NCBI GenBank assembly: GCA_027297435.1
Contig: JAPUIA010000266.1
Coordinates: 1 to 49,531 of the forward strand
Origin: Gammaproteobacteria bacterium
GTDB lineage: Bacteria; Pseudomonadota; Gammaproteobacteria; Pseudomonadales; Azotimanducaceae
Reading direction: 5' to 3'
DNA: 49,531 nucleotides
The notes under the pieces were generated by a model that saw nothing but the letters and a program-made list of their open reading frames with translations, did not search any database and was not told the origin of the DNA. A program made the translations under genes and the position numbers. Positions 39,157 to 47,200 of the stretch are shown here, in pieces (within the stretch, counting starts at the first letter, position 1; each line of letters starts with the position of its first letter).

Positions 39157-39818
39157 GTTTGCTCCACGCTGATTCGGATCGCTGCAACGACGGCGAATGG
39201 GGCCGCCGTAACGGCAAGCATACTAATCGCTGCAAGCCAATAAATCTGTGCCACGGTGTCGATCCCCGCCATCACATCGACCACGGCGCTCACGCCGAAG
39301 ATCAGCACCGGCAGGTAGAGGGGCAGCACCAACAACGCCAGCAAAACCCCTCCGCGGCGCAATCCTACCGTCAACGCTGCGCCTACCGCACCGACCAAGC
39401 TGAGCGCCGGGGTACCGAGCAACAAACACACCATCAAAGTAGGCAATGCGCTTACCGGCATGTTCAACATCAGCGCGACAACCGGCGCCAGCAGGGTCAT
39501 GGCGAACCCCGTCACGCACCACTGCGCAGTAATTTTGGCCAACACCGGCAGGAACTGGGGATCGGCCAGCAGTACCATTTGCTCGAGGCTGCCGTCCTCG
39601 AAGTCGCGCCGAAACATCGCCTCGAGCGATAACAGATTGGCTAGCAACACGAGCACCCAAACGATACCCGGGGAGAATTCGCCAAGCACCTTGGCGTCGC
39701 CGCCGAACCCCATCGCAAACAACGTGACCGCCAAAAACAAGAATACCAACGGGTTCAGAACTTCGTCGCGCGACCGCATCATCGACAACCATTCACGATG
39801 AAACTGAACTCGAAACAT
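39153..39818 (-). CDS. ccmB: Haem exporter membrane protein CcmB
   Basis: 221 residues from ATG 39818, six membrane segments; N-terminal [20 protein letters not shown] and the cytoplasmic [16 protein letters not shown], the EAA-like ATPase contact, are typical. It forms the CcmA2B2 ABC unit. TGATG overlap with ccmA. Upstream open frame lies inside ccmA and was not used. Confidence 0.95.
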   Translation of the reverse strand: MFRVQFHREWLSMMRSRDEVLNPLVFLFLAVTLFAMGFGGDAKVLGEFSPGIVWVLVLLANLLSLEAMFRRDFEDGSLEQMVLLADPQFLPVLAKITAQWCVTGFAMTLLAPVVALMLNMPVSALPTLMVCLLLGTPALSLVGAVGAALTVGLRRGGVLLALLVLPLYLPVLIFGVSAVVDVMAGIDTVAQIYWLAAISMLAVTAAPFAVVAAIRISVEQT

Positions 39819-40390
39819 CAACCCAACCGCAAAATTGTCGCGTCCTGCCACCCAAGCGACTGGTGGGTCGCGCACAGCACCGCACCGCCGCTCGCGCAAT
39901 GCTCGACAACGATATCGTGGACGACTCGATGTCCATCGATGTCGAGCGCGGTCAACGGTTCATCGAGCAACCACAGTGGCCGCTCGCATACGAGCAACCG
40001 AGCCAAGCTCACCCGGCGTTGCTGTCCTTGCGACAGCTCCGCACAAGGGCTCGTTAATCGATGGTCGAGCCCAACCCGGGCAAGCGCAGCCGCCACGTCG
40101 GCGTCCGAACCGCCCATCCGGCAGTACCAGCGCAGGTTCTCAACCGGCGTAAGCAACGCGTTGATGGCGGGTTTATGCCCCAAGTATAGTGCCGGGCTAG
40201 CTTGCACCTCTCCGTCAAAGTCCGGAAATAGGCCGGCCAACGCGCGCAGCAACGTCGACGTGCCGCTGCCGTTGGGGCCGTGCACCTCGATACACTGGCC
40301 CGGATGCAGGGTCAGATTCAGATCCTGGAAGAGACTCAGTCGGTCGCGCGTACACGCCAAGCCGCTCGCGGTGAGCAGGGGTTCGCTCAA
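39818..40390 (-). CDS. ccmA: Haem exporter ATP-binding protein CcmA, Walker A Lys replaced by Thr
   Basis: 190 residues from TTG 40390 (MSEPLLTASGLACTRDRLSL); a TTG at 40408 would be only about eight bases from the -10 box. Signature LSQGQQRRVSLARLLV, Walker B LWLLDEPLTALD and switch His (LCATHQS) are intact, but the P-loop reads GPNGSGTST instead of GxxGxGKS/T: residue 44, normally the ATP-phosphate-binding Lys, is Thr (ACG at 40259–40261 on the minus strand). An AAG-to-ACG change of one base would explain it. CcmA powers release of holo-CcmE, and this Lys is needed for ATP hydrolysis in ABC proteins generally. First gene of the operon. Confidence 0.92.
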   Translation of the reverse strand: MSEPLLTASGLACTRDRLSLFQDLNLTLHPGQCIEVHGPNGSGTSTLLRALAGLFPDFDGEVQASPALYLGHKPAINALLTPVENLRWYCRMGGSDADVAAALARVGLDHRLTSPCAELSQGQQRRVSLARLLVCERPLWLLDEPLTALDIDGHRVVHDIVVEHCASGGAVLCATHQSLGWQDATILRLG

Positions 40391-40415
40391 GGCATCGCAC
40401 CAGAACAAAGCGCGA

Positions 40416-40421
40416 ATTATA
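40416..40421 (-). promoter_or_regulatory. Putative -10 element of the ccm operon
   Basis: Perfect TATAAT on the minus strand, about 26 bases before the chosen ccmA start; no convincing -35 at 16–18 bp. The rest of the 172-bp ppnN–ccmA gap shows nothing else I can name. Confidence 0.4.
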
Positions 40422-40562
40422 CGTAGCGGACCCGATAACCTATAGCGTAATTAGCCGGCCCTGATTAAGGGTTCGAGCATAGGAGACATCTATACTTCTC
40501 GTGGAACACCAGCGTGGAATATGCGGCGGCCACGAGCGAAGCTCGGCGCACCCTATAGCGGG

Positions 40563-41930
40563 TCAGATAACTCGATAACAGGGTTCATACTTTTCGCCGG
40601 CCAGCTTCATACGTCCTTGGTTGGCCATCGTATCGAGCAACCCGTCGAGCGCGCGTTTGACCCGTCGGTCGCATTTGAGTTCGAACGGACCGTCGCGTTC
40701 GATCATGCGGATGCCATAGTCCTTGACGTTACCCGTAACAATGGCAGAGAACGCCCGGCGTAGGTTGACCGCAATTTCGTGATCGGGCAAGGCAGGGTCG
40801 AGGTCGAGGCCAGCAACCGATTCGTGGGTCACGTCGAAAGGCACCTGGTGGGCAAACGGAATCTTCAGCAGCCAGTTGAAGTAGTAGGCATCGCCATCGC
40901 GACGCCGTTGTTTGCGGACACCCCGAATGGCATCGCCGAGCGTTCGAGCCACGTTTTCCGGCTGCCCGATGATGACCTGGTAGCGCTCTGCAGCCGCATC
41001 GCCCAACGCAATACGCAAGAATTTGTCGAGCTCGGCAAAGTAGCCGGTACTGCTCTGAGGGCCCGTTAGGATGACCGGTAACGATTGTCCCGCGTTGGCA
41101 GGGTCGAGCAACACGCCGAGCAGGTAGAGGATCTCTTCGACCGTACCCACACCTCCGGGGAACACCACAATACCGTGGGCAAGGCGCAGGAACGCCTCCA
41201 GCCGCTTCTCGATGTCCGGCAGGATGACGAGATGATTGACCATGGGATTGGGTGGTTCGGCAGCGATGATCCCCGGCTCGGTCAACCCGAGATAGCGCGC
41301 GTCGTTAATCCGCTGTTTCGCGTGGCCAACCGCTGCACCCTTCATGGGACCCTTCATGGCACCGGGTCCGCAACCGGTACAGACATCAAGACCGCGCAGC
41401 CCCAAGTGGTAACCGACCTCTTTACTGTAGTCGTACTCGATTCGAGAAATGGCATGGCCACCCCAGCAGACCACGGTTTTGGGCCGTAAATCTGGGTTGA
41501 GTATTCGGGCGTGCTTCAAGATATGAAACACCGAGTCGGTAATGCCTTCGCTCGCCCCCAAATTGAAACGATCGCTGTCGCTGATCTCGGTGCCGATATA
41601 GACGATGTCGCGCAGCACCGCGAACAGGTGCTGGCGGATTCCCTCCACCATGCGCCCCTCGACGAAAGCGCTCGCGGGTGCATTCTCGATGATCAGCTTC
41701 AGGCCCCGGGTACGGCGCGCAATCTCTATCGAGAAATCTTCGTGAGCATCGAAGAACGCTGCCGCATCGTCCAATTCATTGCCGGTGTTGAGCACGGCCA
41801 ACGCGCAACGCCGAAACAGATCGTAGAGGTGGTGGCGCTGCGACGTGTTCGTGAGCGCCGCGACTTCTTTCTGTGACAAGAGCTCCAACGTGCCTCTCGG
41901 CCCGACTTGGACGCTCACCCTGTTCGACAT
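40563..41930 (-). CDS. ppnN: Pyrimidine/purine nucleotide 5'-monophosphate nucleosidase PpnN (LOG family)
   Basis: 455 residues from ATG 41930. N-terminal regulatory domain (about 1–140), central Rossmann LOG domain with [29 protein letters not shown] and the catalytic [16 protein letters not shown], and a C-terminal domain ending [13 protein letters not shown]. It cleaves nucleoside monophosphates to base plus ribose 5-phosphate; the E. coli enzyme is (p)ppGpp-controlled. It starts two bases after the receptor stop, so it is the last gene of that transcript. Confidence 0.93.
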   Translation of the reverse strand: MSNRVSVQVGPRGTLELLSQKEVAALTNTSQRHHLYDLFRRCALAVLNTGNELDDAAAFFDAHEDFSIEIARRTRGLKLIIENAPASAFVEGRMVEGIRQHLFAVLRDIVYIGTEISDSDRFNLGASEGITDSVFHILKHARILNPDLRPKTVVCWGGHAISRIEYDYSKEVGYHLGLRGLDVCTGCGPGAMKGPMKGAAVGHAKQRINDARYLGLTEPGIIAAEPPNPMVNHLVILPDIEKRLEAFLRLAHGIVVFPGGVGTVEEILYLLGVLLDPANAGQSLPVILTGPQSSTGYFAELDKFLRIALGDAAAERYQVIIGQPENVARTLGDAIRGVRKQRRRDGDAYYFNWLLKIPFAHQVPFDVTHESVAGLDLDPALPDHEIAVNLRRAFSAIVTGNVKDYGIRMIERDGPFELKCDRRVKRALDGLLDTMANQGRMKLAGEKYEPCYRVI

Positions 41931-41932
41931 GA

Positions 41933-43966
41933 TCAAAGCGTCAGCGAGACGCCCAAATATCCCTGAATGGGCATTGCCGGGAAGTAACGGTAGCTGCCGA
42001 ACGCGAAATCGGCCCGATCAGCGTAGCGTTCGTCCAAGAGATTGATAACCCGGGCGAACACGTGGACGCGGTCGTTGATCTGATACCCGCCGCGCCAATT
42101 GACGACGAAATGACCGTCATACTCGGCCGTGTTCGCAGCGTTCAAGTAGTACTTGGCCAGGTAATTGATTTCGACCTCGGAGTACCAGGCCTCACCGGGC
42201 TGATAACGCCACCGAGCGTTGCCAATCCAGCGCGGGGCACTGTCGATCATGTTGCCATTCTCGATCACCTCTCCGAGCGCTGCCATCCGGTCGAAATCAT
42301 ACTCGTGCACAGCATAGGTGCCGGCGAGGCCGAAACTGTGATCGTCGATACCCCACTCGAGCGCGAACTCGACGCCAATGGCCTTGGTTTTGGCGTCGCT
42401 GACATTGAAGCCATCGGCGTCTCGCAAGATGAAATGTTCGGTGCGCTCGCTGAAAACGGCGACGGACCAGTGATCGTCTTTGAGCCCCGCTTCGAAGGAC
42501 AGGAGGCGCTCGCTCTCTATATCCGGGACGCTTTGTCCATTTTGCAGCCTGTACAGCTCGGTGATCTGCGGCGGGCGAAACCCGGTCGCGAACATCAGGT
42601 ATCCCGTCGAGTCGCCGAAGTCGTGTTCGATTCCGAGACGACCCGCAACTTCCGTGAAATCGTCGTCTCGCGAGGCCGGACGCGTGTACAAACATCCGCC
42701 AAAACCACACGTCGTTCCATCGTCACGCGTGTTGCCGATCAGATGGTTGTTGTCGTAATCATACTCCAACCGCTCGACCCGCAGGCTGTGCAGTAGCCGG
42801 GTACCATCGTCGAAAGCCCAGCGCACGTCGTAGTACGCCGCGGCCATGCGTGAATCGACGTCGTAGTCGTAATGCAGCCCCTGCGGTCGCGTCGCGACTA
42901 GAAATGCCGATCCGGTCGTCGGTGCTTCTTGGAACTCTTTCAGGCTACCCTGCATGAATTCCAACTGCCCGCCGGCAACGCCACTCAGCCGCTCACCCTC
43001 TAAGTTGAACGTCGCCATCACCCCACCACTGGTTTGCTCGTTGGTTTCGGTGGGTTGCCCCGGCAGGAAGTGCTGCAAGAACACCATGCGCGATCGCCGC
43101 AGATACGGCGATACTTGCCACGCGCCATTTTGCCAATGACTGGCCGCTCTAACCGACCAGGCATCCCGATAGGCTTCGGGGCTTGGATTGGTGTCCTTGA
43201 GATCGCCATCATCGTAGGCCTCGAAACCCCGCACAAAGGCGCCGGTTTCCTGGTTCAAATTCGAGGCGTTCAAGGTGTTGCGTACCTGCCACGCGCCGAG
43301 GTTGGTTTGGTGCACGAAGGACATTTTTTGTTGCCCATAACCGGTTGCGTCACGATAGCCATCCGACTCGGAACCGTGAAGGCTCAACCCGACCGTGTGA
43401 TCGCCGAATTCGCCAGCCAACTCGCCGCGTATTTGGTAGTAACCGTTCGAACCGCCCTCGAGGCTGACCCGATTGGTGGTCGGATTGGGCGTCAGCACAT
43501 TGATCGCACCGTGCAGCGCGTTACCACCCAACACGGCACTGGCGGGTCCCCGCCACACCTCGATGGCCGAGGCTTGTTCCGAGTTCACTTCAAATAGATT
43601 GTTGATGTTGCAAAACCCTACCGGTCGGATCGGAATAGCGTCCTCGAGAAACAGAAATTCCCCGCACGCGCCTGCACCGGTCAGCACCGCAGAACGAATC
43701 GCGGTCAGATGTTCCGCTCCGGATCCTCGCGATATCCAGACCCCGGGTATGCGCACGAGCGATTCGTGAATGTGGTTCGGTCGTATCTCCGCCAACGCAG
43801 CGTCATCGACGACCCCCACACTTCCTGCCGTGCCCAACCTGGTCCGCAACGACGCGTCGCCTTGGACGATGACCTCTTCCACGAGTGCTTCTGCACCGGC
43901 CGGATGGCTTATCAATACCAAGCCCGCCACCGACAACGCGACAACCAGATTACGGTTTATGTGCAT
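41933..43966 (-). CDS. TonB-dependent outer-membrane receptor
   Basis: 677 residues with signal peptide ([20 protein letters not shown], cleavage after GAEA), a TonB-box-like VEEVIVQGD near the mature N-terminus, a plug domain (about 45–165, with [20 protein letters not shown] and [20 protein letters not shown]) and a 22-strand barrel ending SLTL. Two Cys in the plug (GACGEF, GFCNIN) and two in a barrel loop ([11 protein letters not shown]) may form disulfides. Substrate not evident; no haem-type FRAP/NPNL box seen. The start overlaps the nrtS end by 17 bases. Confidence 0.92.
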   Translation of the reverse strand: MHINRNLVVALSVAGLVLISHPAGAEALVEEVIVQGDASLRTRLGTAGSVGVVDDAALAEIRPNHIHESLVRIPGVWISRGSGAEHLTAIRSAVLTGAGACGEFLFLEDAIPIRPVGFCNINNLFEVNSEQASAIEVWRGPASAVLGGNALHGAINVLTPNPTTNRVSLEGGSNGYYQIRGELAGEFGDHTVGLSLHGSESDGYRDATGYGQQKMSFVHQTNLGAWQVRNTLNASNLNQETGAFVRGFEAYDDGDLKDTNPSPEAYRDAWSVRAASHWQNGAWQVSPYLRRSRMVFLQHFLPGQPTETNEQTSGGVMATFNLEGERLSGVAGGQLEFMQGSLKEFQEAPTTGSAFLVATRPQGLHYDYDVDSRMAAAYYDVRWAFDDGTRLLHSLRVERLEYDYDNNHLIGNTRDDGTTCGFGGCLYTRPASRDDDFTEVAGRLGIEHDFGDSTGYLMFATGFRPPQITELYRLQNGQSVPDIESERLLSFEAGLKDDHWSVAVFSERTEHFILRDADGFNVSDAKTKAIGVEFALEWGIDDHSFGLAGTYAVHEYDFDRMAALGEVIENGNMIDSAPRWIGNARWRYQPGEAWYSEVEINYLAKYYLNAANTAEYDGHFVVNWRGGYQINDRVHVFARVINLLDERYADRADFAFGSYRYFPAMPIQGYLGVSLTL

Positions 43967-44174
43967 GACTCTTTATCGCTCCAACGCTCGAGTAGGTAGA
44001 AACCGCATACGGTATGAACAAGGTGAGCAGCATCTTCGACAGTCGAACGCCGTCTATGTCCCCGGTCAGCAACGCATCACCATGGTTGATCGCGATGAGG
44101 ATAGGCCCCACCACCGCGGCCAATTTGAGTGCGCGCAAAACCACTTCCCGGCTGAACACGATCGACCAGAACAA
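43950..44174 (-). CDS. nrtS: NrtS-like small nitrate/nitrite transporter
   Basis: 74 residues from TTG 44174, with GAGG seven bases upstream; GTG 44159 is the alternative. Two membrane segments with the family pattern REVVLRALKLAAVVGPILIA, INHGDALLTGDIDG, then LLTLFIPYAVSTYSSVGAI. NrtS proteins form small oligomeric nitrate/nitrite channels or transporters. The gene overlaps the receptor start, so the two are coupled. No nitrate assimilation genes are in the window. Confidence 0.82.
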   Translation of the reverse strand: MFWSIVFSREVVLRALKLAAVVGPILIAINHGDALLTGDIDGVRLSKMLLTLFIPYAVSTYSSVGAIKSHAHKP

Positions 44175-44264
44175 CTAATACCTCAGCAGTGACTAGCTAC
44201 GAATTATCCAATGTGTTTCGAATACGAGGCGCGGACCTTACCCTTCAGGCAGGTCGGGACGCAA

Positions 44265-47200
44265 CTAACGGGCACCTGTCACCGGTTCAGCGAGACTCGA
44301 CCTGACCCCCGCGAAGCTCAAGAACTTGCGCAAGAGGTCCCGGTCGAACTTCATTCTGAGCTTCAAAAACGGACCCTTCGCCGTGTAGTCGGCGCCAACG
44401 AAGTCGTCGTCTTCGAAGCCTAAGAAGTTGTACCCGAGGCTCACCCACATGTTCTGCATGACGTTGTAGCCGACCGATATCCCCGTGGAATAGCGGTATA
44501 GGTTACTTTCCATCGAGATCAGCATCGCACCGCGCACGCCAACGTCCCATTTCGGCCCGAGGTCATAGCGGAATTCGGCGCCAACGAGTCCCGTATTGCC
44601 GGCGTACTCGTCGCCGTCTATGTCCTCGACGACGTATTTGAAACCCAACTGCAGGCTGAGTTGAGCATCGTTGGGCTTGTAGTTGGCATTGAAATTGTTG
44701 ACGAGCTTGCGCGTACGAGTGTCGAACACGAGATCGTCGAGTTTGTCGAACACCAGATCCAGGCGGTTGAGGAACATCCACGCATGACCCGAGGGCCGCC
44801 AAGCGACGCCCCAGCGAAGTTCCGTCTGGTCGCGCCGTGCCCCCGTTTCCCGATCCTCCAGCAATACCGCTAGAGAACCAGACATGACCTTGCCGTCGGC
44901 GAGCTGTCGCGATGCACCTGCGAGAAAGTTCCACTTGTCGGCTTCGTCGCCTTGATGGAACTCGAGCCTCGAGGACACGTCCCACGAATCACGACGGTAG
45001 CCAAAGCCGGCGTAGAAGGCGCTGAAATCGTCGTTCACGCTACCCGATGCCGGGGGTTGGCTGGCGTTGAACAACAACTCGTTGCTGTCGTTCGCCGCAC
45101 CGCTCTCCTTGAAGGTCTGCACCCGATCGGCGCCAAAATCGAAGCGCCAACGATCATTGAACTGCCATTGCTGGATCAACCCGGTCGTCGCAAACAGGCG
45201 CTCACCGTTTTCCGTCATATGCCGACCCAGACTCGTGTCGATGCTGGCTCCGGTCCACGGGCGGGCGCGAATGCCGAAGCGCGTATCCTGTGTGTCTCGC
45301 TCGGAACCCCAGGTCACCTCCTGTTCGGCGATCAGGCTGACCCGGCTGGTGACATCGTATTCGGCACCGAGGACGGAGCGCGTCGGGTAGTCGGTCGTCT
45401 CGCCTTGTCCAAAGTCAATTTCCGCGTCACCTCGTAGCGTCAGCTTGCCGTTCATGAAATCTCGGCTGGCACCCAACGTCACCTGCTGGGTCCGGCGTTG
45501 CTCGCCGCTCGCCGTCTTCTCATCGATGGCTTGAACGCCAGCCTTGACGAAAGAGCTACCGATGCGCTGCCGCGCTTCGGTGAGTACCACGGTGCGATCG
45601 CCAGCCTGTTTGAGCGACTCTTGACGAATCACCTGGCCGCGAATCAAGAGCTCCTCATTGACCCGGTATTCGCCTTCCGCGCCATATCGACGCGTATCGG
45701 CTTCGAGAGTGGTCTGCTGACCCAACCCGAAAGCCAGTTCTTGCTCGCGCACGAAGAGTCGACCCGCCAACTTCTCGGAGCGATGCTCAACCTCGACGAG
45801 ATAGGCGTGTGCCGAGCCTTGCGCCTCGGTATCGGTTCGAGCCACCTCGACCCGCACCTGCCTCTCGGGTGTGACTTGCCAGTTGAGATCGACACCCATC
45901 AGTTCACCCCTGGAGCCCTCGGCGTCGTCGTTGATATAGGTCAGCGCTGCTTCGCTATCCACGTCGTCCAGTCGGTAGGCAATTCTGGTACCGGCAACTA
46001 ATTCGTCCGAAAAACCGTCGCGTTCGACTTCATACTCCACCTCGATGAAGATCGGATTGAACGACGCATCCTGCGAGAAGACGGGTTGCTTGAAGATCAG
46101 GGTGCCGGCATCGAAGTCGATGCTGTAGTCGAGATAACGGGCCAGCTGTAGCCGTTCGATTACCCGATCCAACTGCAGACGATCACGTGTTACCAGACTC
46201 ACCCGCTCGCTGTTGATCACCACATCGCGCTTCGAGAGACGGTACACGCCCGACGTTCCGTCGCCGCGTATCTCGTCGAACTCGAGCCCTTGATTGGTAT
46301 CGCTGGCGAAGGCTTCCACCTTCACCCGCTCGCCGTAATAGCCGGCCTTTATGCCATTCAGCGTGCGCGTGTACTTGGTGACCTCGGTGCGGTCGAATGC
46401 GGTATCGAAGTCGCCGACCAAGGTCTCGAAGTCGGCGCGTTCAAGTTTGAGATACAGCTTGCGTTGGCTTTCCGCATCGTAGCGCTGGTTCGTACCATCA
46501 CCGTAAAGCGTATAGAAACGGTTGGGGTCGATCTGTTGTCGTAGCTGCCGCTCGGTGTCTTTGTCTGTGTCGTAGGCCGCCGTCAGGAGCCACTCGCCCT
46601 TGATCATGCCTTTGGCATAGAAGGCGATCCGGCCGTCGGTCACCACGTCGTCTTCGACGTCGGCGCTTTGAAGATTGCCGGTTACGTCGTTGTGTCCCAG
46701 CACACCTTCGGCGAGCCCGACCAGAATCCAGCCCCTCACTCCGGGCTTCAAGCGCGCCCGCACGATCTCGCTGCGGTGCTGATCGAAGCTGAATCTGAGC
46801 GTTACTTCGCCCGTGTCGGTGGTCGGCTCCAGCTGTATGTAGGCGATGCCGTCCCGCAACACCTGGTAGTTCATGCTGGCGAGCCCGGCTTCTGTGGCCT
46901 CCAGATGCTTGGTCTTGTCCAACGGCCGGTAGGGGGCATCTATGGCGAACTCGCCGGAGATGCCGGGGCGCGCGGGGTAGCCACTACGATCGTAGAGCCT
47001 GACAGCCAGCATCGGCGGATGAATGCCGTCGGCAACCAAGTAGGAAGCGTCACGCACCAGCTCGGCTCGAACCGGGGCCTGGCCAAAGTGCACGGTACGC
47101 CGCTTGCTCGCGATGAGTTGGCCATCCGAGCCCAGCACTTGCGCTTCAATCACGCTGTCGAGCTCGCTAATCGGTACGTTGTCCCAAATCGTCACGGACA

